Shown in pieces: positions 7,368-16,137 of a stretch of 64,000 bases of DNA. Both the position numbers and the translations under genes were made by a program. Within the stretch, counting starts at the first letter, position 1. The number at the start of each line of letters is the position of its first letter. Under the pieces are notes generated by a model that saw nothing but the letters and a program-made list of their open reading frames with translations, searched no databases and was not told where the DNA came from. The DNA is from Herbidospora solisilvae (GTDB taxonomy: Bacteria; Actinomycetota; Actinomycetes; Streptosporangiales; Streptosporangiaceae): the NCBI RefSeq assembly GCF_009901565.1, contig NZ_WXEW01000010.1, forward strand, positions 1 through 64,000, in the 5' to 3' direction.

Positions 7368-8718
7368 AGCCTCGCGTCGGGTTGTCCGACCGGTCGAGCA
7401 GCGTCGCCTTGCCGCTGCCGGAGCGGTCGGCGCCCCGCAGCAGGATGTCGTTCCCCGAGTTTCTTCGCGGGTGGCCGTGGTGATGAGGGGGCCGCCCTTT
7501 GCCGGGGTGCCCGTCGGTTTGCCGGAACAGCGTCTGCTGAGGGCTTGGGCCGCGCTTGCTTGCCGGGCGGGAGGGCGACTTCTCGGCTTGTGGTGCTTTC
7601 TTGTGGCTTGTTGATGCGCTGAGTCGGGTCGGTTGTGTTAGCGGGTGCGGGAATGGCGTCGTATTGGCGGAGTTGCTCGGGCTGGGATTCAGTGTGAGAC
7701 ATCGCGTTCGCGCGGTGGCCTAACGTGGCTGCCGTGCGGGCGGCTGCGAATGGTCTCTCTCCAAAGCCGGATCCGTTTCGTTGTGGCCTTCGGGACTTCA
7801 AACCTTTCCGAAGGGCCTGTCGCCACATGGTGATCAGAATGCGTGAGGCACGGAGTTCGAGTTACGAGAACTGAATGGAAGCGACGGCGGAATTCGGGAG
7901 TCCTTGGCGCCTTGTCCTGGCGGTCAGTGGGGACTGGAGGCGTCAGAGGAGCAGCGTGGATGGCGCAGGGCCGGCTGCGGCGACCGGCCACGTGTAGCTC
8001 GGATCCGCCGCTGGAGGTGCGGCGGGGCCTGCGGTGTCATGGCCGGCGTTCGCCCGGCTGACGCTGCTGCGGCAGCGGGTCCGCTCGGCGCTGATCGGGC
8101 CCGACAACCCGTCGGTGGTGAAGACGCCGCTGGTCATCGCGAAGCCCGGCCCGGCTTTGGCCACGTGGTGCAGGAGCATCGAGTACATAGTGCTTGCAAG
8201 GTCCAGGTGCACCGATTACGTGATGCCACCCGGCCCGTCCTCTTGGGGTCTGGCCGTCATGTGTTGCTTGGTGGCGAGGCGTTGTTCGGTCGGCTGCGCA
8301 GGCCGGCTGGTTTCCGACGTGTGCACTTCGGAGCAGGGTGACGGTTCTCTTGGAGGGTCTGTTCAGCGGCGGGCCGCGATGTGAATTCCACGCGTTGTCG
8401 TCACGGCCCTCGCGTGACGGGGCCGTTGTTCAGTCGGGATCGAGAGGGCGGAGGGTCTCCAACCAGGCGGGAGAGCTGTGTTGCGGCGCTTTCGTGACCG
8501 GTGCCTGTCCAGGGTGTTGGGGACCGGTCGTCGGTGAGGTGTCCTGGGCTGTGTCGCGGACCATTCGTGAACGAGGGGGCGGGAGGTCTCCAGCCAGGTG
8601 GGGCGGTTTCGTGACCGGCGTCTCGTGCGGGTTGTCGCGGACCGGTCGTCGGTGCGGTGGTTTGGGCCGTATCGCGGACCACCGCATCGGGCGTTCGGAG
8701 GTGAGGTCGAACGGGGGT
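7368..8718. other. Gene-poor, apparently eroded stretch
   Basis: About 1.35 kb without a convincing gene. Base composition is visibly less GC-rich than the neighbours in 7600-7900, and no reading frame shows the strong third-position G/C bias of real genes nearby. Short open frames exist on both strands, but none has a good ribosome site plus a recognisable family. It holds a possible P-loop relic (7375-7461, minus strand) and a divergent tandem duplication (8441-8697). It separates the HAD gene from the SCP2 gene. Confidence 0.6.
8441..8697. repeat. Divergent tandem direct repeat, two units of about 130 bp
   Basis: Unit 1 (8441-8571) and unit 2 (8572-8697) share CGAGnGGGCGGnAGGTCTCC at the start, TTTCGTGACCGG in the middle, GGACCGGTCGTCGGTG further on, and TGGGCnGTnTCGCGGACCA at the end. 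They differ by substitutions and by small indels in the first half. Both lie in the gene-poor stretch just downstream of the SCP2 gene. Confidence 0.7.
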
Positions 8719-9066
8719 TCAGAGGAGGCGGCGGAGGCGGAGGAGGTCGCCCAGGCTCGCGTCGATTTTGACTCTGCCGCCGAAAAGGGCTCGGGCCATG
8801 TCGAGTTCGCCGTTGACGAGGGCGATGAGGTCTTCGCTGCCCAGGGTGAGTTTCACTTCGGCCGGACGGCCGTCGGCCGGGGGGATCTCGGTGAAGGGGT
8901 CGAGGCCTTCGCGGTGAATGCGGCCGTAGAAGGTGACGTTCAGGTCGGAGATGCGGCATTGGAGCCGGCGCTCGACGACATGTTTGGCGCGGTCCTCGTC
9001 GCTGATCTCGTGGAACTGCTCGCCCAATTTGTCCAATGCGGCACGGCATTCTTCGATCGTCGCCAT
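8719..9066 (-). CDS. SCP2 sterol-binding domain protein
   Basis: A 115-residue protein with ATG start behind AAGGGGGA. The sequence follows the SCP2 fold: LNVTFYGRIHREGL, then AEVKLTLGSEDLIALVNGEL, then ARALFGGRVKIDASLGDLLRL. The last segment is the typical closing pattern of this family (G-K-I-G-D-L). SCP2 domains hold a lipid or other hydrophobic ligand in a pocket; in bacteria the ligand is usually unknown. It is a stand-alone domain, cytosolic, and divergent from the phasin/H1-like gene. Confidence 0.85.
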   Translation of the reverse strand: MATIEECRAALDKLGEQFHEISDEDRAKHVVERRLQCRISDLNVTFYGRIHREGLDPFTEIPPADGRPAEVKLTLGSEDLIALVNGELDMARALFGGRVKIDASLGDLLRLRRLL

Positions 9067-9148
9067 GCGTCATCCCCCTTAAGCCAGGACCGGTCAAATG
9101 CCCATCTACCAACGGACGGTAGCGTTCAACCTGAGTACTACGCGAAAT

Positions 9149-9170
9149 CTGACACGTGGGGGCGTGTCAG
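9149..9170. promoter_or_regulatory. Inverted repeat in the leader of the phasin/H1-like gene
   Basis: CTGACACG (9149-9156) and CGTGTCAG (9163-9170) are perfect 8-bp arms around a 6-base spacer. The repeat ends 5 bases before the AAGGGGG ribosome site of the downstream ATG at 9188. It could be a repressor operator in the divergent promoter region or an RNA hairpin that affects ribosome loading. Confidence 0.5.
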
Positions 9171-9187
9171 GTGACAAGGGGGTTCGC

Positions 9188-10435
9188 ATGGTGTTCCATA
9201 CGCTGCGTGGCATCGTACAGATGGCCACGTCGCTCACCGAGACGGCCACGAGCAACGCTCGCGCCGCCGTCATCGACCTGCTCGACACGGACTCGTCGCG
9301 GTCCGCGAAGTCGCGGCGGTCGTCCCGGTCGTCGTCCCGGTCGGCGCGGTCGTCGAAGGGGATCCAGGAGTACGTCCGGTCAGGGGCCGACCAGGTGCTC
9401 GGGGCGTTCGACCTCGCGCGCAAGGACGAGGTCGACCGGCTGCGGTCGCAGGTCCGCGAGCTGGAGGGACGTCTGAAACCGGCCAACCGGGCCAACGGGT
9501 CGCGCTCGCGCACGTCCACCCGCGCGAAGGCGGCCTCGGCGCGGACGTCCCGGGGGGTGTCGGCCCGGGTGTCCGGGATGGCGGCCAAGGCCGACCGGAC
9601 CATCTCGGCCATCACCGGCAAGGCCGCGTCGAGCGCCAAGAAGACGACCGGCGCGAAGTCATCGGCGGCCAAGCGGACGGCCAAGGCGGCCGCCTCGGGG
9701 TCTCCGGCCCGCCGGACGTCGGCGGCCCGCTCCGGGACGGCGCGGAAGGCCACGACCGCCCGCACCGCCGCGTCGCGGTCCAGGGCCGGTCTCAACGGCG
9801 CCGCGGCGTCGTCGCGGACGGCGTCCGGATCCACGTCCGCGCGCAGGGCGTCGTCGTCCCGTTCGGGTGCGTCGGCGACGGGTTCGGTCCGTCGGGCGTC
9901 GGTCTCCCGGACGGCCGGTTCCGCCAAGACGTCGGCCGGCTCGGCTCGCCGGTCGTCGGCTTCCGCGTCTACGGGTTCCGCGCGCAGGTCGTCGGCTTCC
10001 GCGTCGGCGGGTTCCGCGCGTAAGGCGTCCGGTTCCGCGGGTAAGGCGTCGGCCTCCCGGTCCGCCTCGGCCGGTTCGGTGCGCAAGGCCTCGGCCGCTC
10101 GCAAGGGGTCCGCCGCCACTCGTACCACGGCCGCTCGCAAGAGCGCGTCCGCCGCCGGGAACCGGATCGCGACGGCCGAGAAGGCCGCCGCGCGGATCGT
10201 CAAGGCCACCGGTTCCACCCGGGGCGCGCGGGCCGAGAAGATGGCCGCGCGCATGGCGCACGCCGTCGGGACGGCGCGCACGCCGGCGCACGCCGTCTCC
10301 CGGGCGGCCTCGCACGCGGCGAGCGTCGTGGCGGCCAAGGCGCCGGCCTCGACCGCGCCCGGCAAGGGCGGGAAGAAGTCCGCGAAGAAGGCGCTCGCCA
10401 AGAAGCCGGGCAAGAAGGCCGGCAAGAAGTCGTAG
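9188..10435 (+). CDS. Phasin/PhaF-like protein with histone-H1-like tail
   Basis: 415 residues from the ATG at 9188, with AAGGGGG 5 bases upstream. The N-terminal 100 residues contain an amphipathic segment (GIQEYVRSGADQVLGAFDLA) followed by a short coiled coil (KDEVDRLRSQVRELEGRL), as in PhaF-type phasins. The remaining 300 residues are A/S/R/K-rich with many SARRSSASAS and SARKASGSAG-like units, ending in AKKALAKKPGKKAGKKS. Such H1-like tails bind DNA. The likely role is linking a granule or other surface to the nucleoid, or nucleoid organisation; this is inference. No pha synthase is seen in this window. Confidence 0.7.
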   Translation: MVFHTLRGIVQMATSLTETATSNARAAVIDLLDTDSSRSAKSRRSSRSSSRSARSSKGIQEYVRSGADQVLGAFDLARKDEVDRLRSQVRELEGRLKPANRANGSRSRTSTRAKAASARTSRGVSARVSGMAAKADRTISAITGKAASSAKKTTGAKSSAAKRTAKAAASGSPARRTSAARSGTARKATTARTAASRSRAGLNGAAASSRTASGSTSARRASSSRSGASATGSVRRASVSRTAGSAKTSAGSARRSSASASTGSARRSSASASAGSARKASGSAGKASASRSASAGSVRKASAARKGSAATRTTAARKSASAAGNRIATAEKAAARIVKATGSTRGARAEKMAARMAHAVGTARTPAHAVSRAASHAASVVAAKAPASTAPGKGGKKSAKKALAKKPGKKAGKKS

Positions 10436-10586
10436 CGCCGCCGGGTGGGCGGCGGGCGACGTCGTCGGCCCGGTCCGCTACCGTCAAGGCGGCGGAGCGT
10501 CTGAGGCCCGTGTTCGGGAGCCTTGTTTCGGGTGCCTCGTGAGGCGTTTCGGGCAAGGGCCGCGTATCTGACACCGGAGGGGGCGC

Positions 10587-10880
10587 ATGACCGAGATGAA
10601 CTCGGCCGGCGGTGGGGAAGCCGTCGTGCCGGTGCAGGCCGCTGTGTCCGCAGATGCCGGTTCGCCGGCTGATGTCATGGCGACCCCGACAATCAACGTG
10701 GTGCCGGCCGTTGTCCCGGCCGGCACCCGACCGCCCGGCGCCGAGGCCGATCCGGAGGCGGCGGTCCGTGCCGCCGTCGAACGGCTCGCGGAGGCGCCGG
10801 TGGCGGCTCATGTGGAGGTGTACGAGCAGGTGCTCGGCACGTTGGAGGAGACCCTTGCCGCTGTGGACGACCGCCCGTGA
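10587..10880 (+). CDS. Small hypothetical protein upstream of tlyA
   Basis: 97 residues, ATG behind GGAGGGGG. The first half is A/V/P-rich and probably disordered. The second half (from about residue 52) is a predicted amphipathic helix pair, ending HVEVYEQVLGTLEETLAAVD. A small protein of this kind often precedes tlyA in actinomycetes. The function is unknown. It is 40 bp from tlyA and in the same direction, so it is likely to be in the tlyA-nadK operon. Confidence 0.7.
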   Translation: MTEMNSAGGGEAVVPVQAAVSADAGSPADVMATPTINVVPAVVPAGTRPPGAEADPEAAVRAAVERLAEAPVAAHVEVYEQVLGTLEETLAAVDDRP

Positions 10881-10920
10881 TCGATAATCCCCCCACCACG
10901 TCCCTCGCCAGGGGTGACCG

Positions 10921-11733
10921 TTGAGTCAGCGCCGCCGTCTCGACAGTGAGCTGGTGCGGCGCAAGCTGGCCCGCTCGCGGGAGCAGGCCGCCCAGCTCAT
11001 CGAGGCGGGCCGGGTCACCATCGGTGGCCGGCCCGCCTCCAAAGCGGCCACGCAGGTCGACACCGCCGCCCCGATCGTGGTCGCCGAGGCCCCTGAGGGG
11101 CCCGACTACGTCTCCCGGGGGGCGCACAAGCTCATCGGCGCCCTCGACGTCTTCGCCGACCTCGACGTCACGGGGCGGCGCTGCCTCGACGCGGGGGCGT
11201 CGACCGGCGGGTTCACCGACGTGCTGCTGCGGCGCGGGGCCGCCCACGTGCTGGCGGTCGACGTCGGCTATGGGCAACTCGCCTGGTCGCTGCGGACCGA
11301 CGAGCGGGTCACCGTGATGGAGCGGGTGAACGTCCGCGACCTCACCCCCGAGATGGTCGGGGAGCCGCCCACGCTCGTCGTCGGCGACCTGTCGTTCATC
11401 TCGCTGCGGCTGGTGCTGCCCGCGCTGACCGCGTGCCTGGCCGAGGGCGGGGAGCTGGTCATGCTGGTCAAGCCCCAGTTCGAGGTGGGGAAGGAACGGG
11501 TGGGGGCCGGAGGGGTCGTCCGCGACCCGGAGCTGAGGGCCGAGGCGGTGCGCGACGCCGCGGCGGCGGCGGAGCGGCTGGGGCTCACGGTCAAGGGGGT
11601 GACGGCCAGTCCGCTGCCGGGTCCTTCGGGCAATGTGGAATACCTGATCCGGCTGGGGAAGGGTTCCGGTCACGAGGCGGTCGCCGACGTGGCCGCCGCC
11701 GTCGCCCGTGCCGTCGAGGAGGGGCCACGATGA
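10921..11733 (+). CDS. tlyA: TlyA-family rRNA 2'-O-methyltransferase (hemolysin A family)
   Basis: 270 residues from a TTG at 10921 with GGGGTGA upstream. Residues 1-60 form an S4 RNA-binding domain (LDSELVRRKLARSREQA, AGRVTIGG). The rest is a FtsJ/RrmJ-type SAM methyltransferase, with SRGAHKLIGALD carrying the first catalytic lysine, the SAM motif CLDAGASTGGFTDVLL, and VKPQFEVG with the second lysine. In mycobacteria TlyA methylates 16S and 23S rRNA and confers capreomycin sensitivity. It overlaps nadK by 4 bases (ATGA). Confidence 0.92.
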   Translation: MSQRRRLDSELVRRKLARSREQAAQLIEAGRVTIGGRPASKAATQVDTAAPIVVAEAPEGPDYVSRGAHKLIGALDVFADLDVTGRRCLDAGASTGGFTDVLLRRGAAHVLAVDVGYGQLAWSLRTDERVTVMERVNVRDLTPEMVGEPPTLVVGDLSFISLRLVLPALTACLAEGGELVMLVKPQFEVGKERVGAGGVVRDPELRAEAVRDAAAAAERLGLTVKGVTASPLPGPSGNVEYLIRLGKGSGHEAVADVAAAVARAVEEGPR

Positions 11734-12635
11734 GTGACAGCCGATCGGTCCTGATCACCACGCACACCGGGCGTGACGCCGCCGTCGAGAGCGCCCGGCT
11801 GGTCATCGACCGCCTGCTCAAGGAAGGGCTGAGGGTCCGGGTCCTGGCCGACGAGGCCGACGAGGTGGCCCGGTCGGGCGTCGAGGTCGTGCCGGCCGAC
11901 GAGCGGGCCGCCTTCGGCGCCGAGATCATCATCGTCCTGGGCGGCGACGGAACGCTCCTGCGGGCCGCCGAGATCTCCCGGCCCACGGGCGTGCCGCTGC
12001 TGGGCGTCAACCTCGGGCACGTCGGGTTCCTCGCCGAGGCCGAGGTGGAGGACCTCCACGTCGTCGTCGACCGGGTCGTCGACGGGCGGTTCGAGGTCGA
12101 GGAGCGCATGACCCTCGACGTGACCGTCCGCAACGGCACCGTGCTGGCGCGCACGTGGGCGCTCAACGAGGCGTCGGTGGAGAAGCGCGACCGCATGCTG
12201 GAGGTCGTGGCGGAGATCGACGGGCATCCGCTGTCCCGCTGGGGCTGCGACGGCGTCATCTGCGCCACGTCGACCGGGTCGACCGCCTACGCGTTCTCCG
12301 CCGGAGGGCCCGTCGTGTGGCCTCAGGTCGAGGCGCTGCTGGTGGTGCCCAACAGCGCCCACGCGCTGTTCGCGCGGCCGCTCGTGGTGGCCCCGACGAG
12401 CTCGATCGCGATCGAGCTGCTGTCGACGACCCACGCGGGCGTGTTGTGGTGCGACGGCCGCCGCCGCTTCGACCTGCCGCCGGGCGCGCGGGTGGAGGTC
12501 CGCAAGGGCACCCATCCGGTACGCCTCGCGCGCATGCTCGGCGTCGACTCCACGGGCGTGCCGTTCACCGACCGGTTGGTCGCCAAGTTTGGCCTTCCGG
12601 TGGAGGGATGGCGCGGCCGCGCCAGGCCCGCCTGA
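11730..12635 (+). CDS. nadK: NAD kinase
   Basis: 301 residues; the ATG overlaps the tlyA stop. The product phosphorylates NAD+ to NADP+ with ATP or polyphosphate. The motifs are complete: IVLGGDGTLLRAAE (GGDG, catalytic aspartate), NLGHVGFLAEAE, ALNEASVEK with the NE pair, and STGSTAYAFSAGGP. The length is normal. The tlyA-nadK-recN order is conserved in actinobacteria. Confidence 0.95.
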   Translation: MSDSRSVLITTHTGRDAAVESARLVIDRLLKEGLRVRVLADEADEVARSGVEVVPADERAAFGAEIIIVLGGDGTLLRAAEISRPTGVPLLGVNLGHVGFLAEAEVEDLHVVVDRVVDGRFEVEERMTLDVTVRNGTVLARTWALNEASVEKRDRMLEVVAEIDGHPLSRWGCDGVICATSTGSTAYAFSAGGPVVWPQVEALLVVPNSAHALFARPLVVAPTSSIAIELLSTTHAGVLWCDGRRRFDLPPGARVEVRKGTHPVRLARMLGVDSTGVPFTDRLVAKFGLPVEGWRGRARPA

Positions 12636-12711
12636 GGTCTGAGCGACTCGAAAATCTTGGCGAGTTGCGCGTAGGATCGCTTGCGACATTGACGTTGAAC
12701 GGGAGGGACCA

Positions 12712-14430
12712 GTGCGGCCGAGGGTCGAGGAGGTCCGCATCCGGGGACTGGGTGTCATCGACGAGGCCGTCCTCGAGTTGTCACCCGGTTTCACCGTTGT
12801 CACGGGTGAGACGGGCGCCGGCAAGACCATGGTGGTGACCGGCCTGGGGCTGCTGTTCGGCGGCCGGGCCGACCCCGCGCGGGTCCGGCCGGGGGCCGAC
12901 AAGGCGACCGTCGAGGGCACGCTCATCGTCGACCCGGCCGGCCGGGCCGCCCAGCAGGTGTTCGACATCGGCGGCGAGGTCGACGGCGGTGAGCTCATCA
13001 TCTCCCGCACCGTCTCCTCCGAGGGCCGGTCGCGGGCCTGGCTCGGCGGCCGCACCGTCCCGGTCGGCACGCTGACGTTCCTGGCCGACGACCTGGTGGC
13101 CGTCCACGGGCAGATGGACCAGCAGCGGCTGCTCCAGCCCGGCCGCCAGCGCGCCGCGCTCGACCGCTACGCCGGAGACGAGCTGGTCAAGCCGCTGCGC
13201 GCCTACGAGCAGGCCTACAAGCGCCACAAGCAGGTCGGCGACCTGCTCGCCGAGCTGACCGGCCGGGCCCGCGAACGCGCGCAGGAGGCCGACGTGCTGC
13301 GGTTCGGCCTGGAGGAGATCGAGAAGGTCGCCCCCCTGCCCGGCGAAGACGCCGAGCTGAAGGAGGAGGCCGAGCGCCTCACCCACGCCGACACCCTCCG
13401 CACGGCCGCGACGACCGCCCACACCGCGCTGCTGGGCGACCCGATGTCGGGGCCGGAGGCGGCGCCCGACGCGGTGTCGCTCATCGGGCAGGCGCGGTCG
13501 GCCGTCGAGTCGGCCCGCGACTACGACCCCGCGCTCGCCGGGCTGGCCGAGCGGCTGGCCGAGGCCGGCTACCTGCTCAACGACGTCGCGACCGAGCTGG
13601 CCGCCTACGCCGAGTCGGTCGAGGCCGACCCCCAGCGCCTGTCGATCGTCCACGAACGCCGCTCCCAGCTCAACGGGCTGACCCGCAAATACGGCGCCGA
13701 CGTCGGCGAGGTGCTGGCCTGGGCCGAGCGGGCGGCCGTCCGCGTCGGCGAGCTCGACGGCGACGACGACCGCATCGGCGAGCTGACCCGCGAACACGAG
13801 GAGCTGACCGCCCGGCTCGGCGAGCTGGCCGGTGAGCTGACCCGCATCCGCGAGGCCGCCGCCGAACGCTTCGCGGCCGCGGTGACCGAGGAGCTGACCG
13901 CGCTGGCCATGCCCCACGCCCGGGTCGCCGTCGTCATCGATTCGAGCGGCGACTTCGGCCCGACGGGGGTCGACGAGGTCGAGTTGCGCATGGCCCCCCA
14001 CCCGGCGTCCCCGCCGCTGCCGCTGAACAAGGGCGCGTCGGGGGGCGAGCTCAGCCGCGTCATGCTGGCCATCGAGGTCGTGTTCGCCGGTGCCGACCCG
14101 GTGCCGACGTTCGTCTTCGACGAGGTCGACGCGGGCGTCGGCGGCAAGGCGGCCGTGGAGATCGGGCGGCGGCTGGCCAAGCTGGCCCGCACCGCCCAGG
14201 TCATCGTGGTCACCCACCTGCCCCAGGTGGCGGCCTTCGCCGACCAGCACCTGGTGGTTGAGAAGGACAGCGACGGCAGCGTGGTGCGCAGCGGCGTGGT
14301 GACCCTCGACCGCGAGGCCCGCAAGCGCGAGCTCGCCCGCATGCTGGCCGGCATGGAGGACTCCGAGCTCGGCCGCGCCCACGCCGAGGAACTGCTGGCC
14401 ACGGCGGCCGCTGCGAAGTCCGCCGGCTGA
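12712..14430 (+). CDS. recN: DNA repair protein RecN
   Basis: 572 residues from a GTG preceded by GGGAGGGACC. This is an SMC-like ATPase acting in double-strand break repair. Walker A is GETGAGKTMVV near residue 32. A long coiled coil spans the centre (about 150-380). The ABC signature is GASGGELSRVMLAIEVV and Walker B is PTFVFDEVDAGVGG. The length is typical. It begins 76 bp after nadK and probably has its own promoter in addition to readthrough. Confidence 0.95.
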   Translation: MRPRVEEVRIRGLGVIDEAVLELSPGFTVVTGETGAGKTMVVTGLGLLFGGRADPARVRPGADKATVEGTLIVDPAGRAAQQVFDIGGEVDGGELIISRTVSSEGRSRAWLGGRTVPVGTLTFLADDLVAVHGQMDQQRLLQPGRQRAALDRYAGDELVKPLRAYEQAYKRHKQVGDLLAELTGRARERAQEADVLRFGLEEIEKVAPLPGEDAELKEEAERLTHADTLRTAATTAHTALLGDPMSGPEAAPDAVSLIGQARSAVESARDYDPALAGLAERLAEAGYLLNDVATELAAYAESVEADPQRLSIVHERRSQLNGLTRKYGADVGEVLAWAERAAVRVGELDGDDDRIGELTREHEELTARLGELAGELTRIREAAAERFAAAVTEELTALAMPHARVAVVIDSSGDFGPTGVDEVELRMAPHPASPPLPLNKGASGGELSRVMLAIEVVFAGADPVPTFVFDEVDAGVGGKAAVEIGRRLAKLARTAQVIVVTHLPQVAAFADQHLVVEKDSDGSVVRSGVVTLDREARKRELARMLAGMEDSELGRAHAEELLATAAAAKSAG

Positions 14431-14940
14431 CGTTCCCGCGCACAATCCGGCGCCCCCCGATGGTCCGCGGGCGCGATCCGTGTCGTGATGGGCCGCGGTT
14501 GACGTGGAGGCTCCGTCGTCGCGGCGGGCCCCTGGGCGGGTGCTTGGCGCCGGATGCGGTGCGGTGGGATGACGGCGGGCGGTGCCGGGTGGGCGGAGCC
14601 GTAACGGAAATGAAAGAGCAGCTCAGCGCCGGGCGGCGGGAGAGCGGAATCACACCCCGCCTTAATCACATATCGGAAACTTGTCGGCGAATCTCGCGAA
14701 AGTCGGCCAGGCTGGAGTCACCGCGGGTGGCGGTCGCGCGGGGGTGTGCGGCCGATCGTCCGGAAAGGCCTCCCGCGACGGGTGACATCGGTTCGTGTTC
14801 TGGGCAGAGGTGGGCATCGTGCCCGGACGAGGCCGGATGGCGACATGGGGGACGGCGGCATGAGGGCAGGGTGGCGACAAAGCTGGCGGGTGCCGGGGTG
14901 TCGGGCCTTCATGGTCGCCGCCTCTGGCAGGATGGTCCCG
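14431..14940. other. Long intergenic leader before steA
   Basis: About 510 bases with no supportable gene. A frame open from 14746 continues into steA but shows weak codon bias before 14941. An A/T-richer patch at 14640-14700 (AATCACATATCGG) may hold a promoter. Close to the gene, GGCAGGATGG lies 5-14 bases before the ATG. This resembles either a weak ribosome site or the -10 element of a leaderless transcript. Confidence 0.5.
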
Positions 14941-16137
14941 ATGAAGGTCTCGAGCGTCAGGGTTCCAGGCCTCCGCCGCCGGAAGGTCAGTGTCCTTCCC
15001 GGGGTGACTGCGACGGCGCGGATCGACCGGCGCACCAAGAGGCTCACCAAACGCCTTCGCCCGGGGGAAGTCGCGATCATCGATCACGTCGACATCGACC
15101 GGGTCAGCGCGGAGGCCCTCGTCGCGTGTGGCGTGGCCGTGGTGGTCAACGTCGCGGCGAGCGTCTCCGGCCGTTACCCGAACCTGGGGCCGCAGATCCT
15201 GCTCGAGGCCGGGGTGACCCTGGTCGACAACGCGACGCCGGAGCTGTTCGAGAAGGTCCGTGACGGTGACACCGTCCGGATCGCCGACGGCGTCGTCTAC
15301 GTCGACGACGAGATCGCCGGCAAGGGCGAGGTGATGACCGCCGAGTCGGTCGAGGCCGCGATGGTCGAGGCCCGCGCGGGGTTGTCGGTCCAGATCGAGG
15401 CGTTCACCGTCAACACCATGGAGTACGTCCGCCGCGAGCGCGACCTGCTCATCGACGGCGTCGGCGTGCCCGACGTCCGCACCAAGCTCGACGGGCGGCA
15501 CGCCCTGATCGTGGTGCGCGGTTACCACTACAAGGAAGACATCGCCGCGCTGCGGCCCTACATCCGCGAATACCGGCCGGTCATGATCGGGGTCGACGGC
15601 GGCGCCGACGCGCTGCTGGAGGCCGGTTACCGGCCCGACATCATCGTCGGCGACTTCGACTCGGTCTCCGACGAGGCGCTGAGCGGCGGCGCCGAGCTCG
15701 TCGTGCACGCCTATCCCGACGGCCGGGCCCCCGGGCTCGACCGGGTGCGCAAGCTGGGGCGCGACGCCGTCGTCTTCCCGGCCGCCGCCACCAGCGAGGA
15801 CATCGCGATGTTGCTGGCCGACGAGAAGGGCGCCTCGCTCATCGTCGCGGTCGGCACCCACGCCACGCTCGTCGAGTTCCTCGACAAGGGGCGCGCGGGC
15901 ATGGCCAGCACCTTCCTCACCCGGCTCCGGCTGGGCAGCAAGCTCATCGACGCCAAAGGCGTCAGCAGGCTCTATCGCAGCCGCATCTCCGCGGCGTCGC
16001 TGCTTCTCCTGGTGGCCACCACGATCGTGACGATCGGCGTGGTGCTGTTCGTCTCGCCGGTCGGCAAGATCTGGCTCGACGGGGCGCAGGACGTCTGGAA
16101 CGGCTTCATCTTCTGGGTGGTCGGACTCTTCTCGTGA
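14941..16137 (+). CDS. steA: SteA-type cytokinesis protein (thiamine pyrophosphokinase-like fold)
   Basis: 398 residues from the ATG at 14941; ATGs at 14911 and 14932 are possible but less consistent with family starts. After a basic N-terminus (RIDRRTKRLTKRL) come VAIIDHVDIDRVSAEAL and GRYPNLGPQILLEAG. The central MIGVDGGADALLEAGYRPD and IIVGDFDSVSD match the GDxDS-type motif of the TPP-kinase fold. A transmembrane helix near the C-terminus (SLLLLVATTIVTIGVVLFV) is followed by a short outside segment. In Corynebacterium SteA with SteB controls peptidoglycan hydrolysis at the septum. The stop overlaps steB (GTGA). Confidence 0.88.
   Translation: MKVSSVRVPGLRRRKVSVLPGVTATARIDRRTKRLTKRLRPGEVAIIDHVDIDRVSAEALVACGVAVVVNVAASVSGRYPNLGPQILLEAGVTLVDNATPELFEKVRDGDTVRIADGVVYVDDEIAGKGEVMTAESVEAAMVEARAGLSVQIEAFTVNTMEYVRRERDLLIDGVGVPDVRTKLDGRHALIVVRGYHYKEDIAALRPYIREYRPVMIGVDGGADALLEAGYRPDIIVGDFDSVSDEALSGGAELVVHAYPDGRAPGLDRVRKLGRDAVVFPAAATSEDIAMLLADEKGASLIVAVGTHATLVEFLDKGRAGMASTFLTRLRLGSKLIDAKGVSRLYRSRISAASLLLLVATTIVTIGVVLFVSPVGKIWLDGAQDVWNGFIFWVVGLFS

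Noticed and set aside
7364-7828. Minus-strand open frame of 154 codons
   Set aside because: No third-position bias, no ribosome site and no recognisable domain; it is treated as part of the eroded stretch.
8034-8384. Plus-strand open frame of 116 codons (and a minus-strand frame at 7943-8212)
   Set aside because: Some coding-like look, but poor codon bias, no Shine-Dalgarno and no family match; evidence is insufficient.
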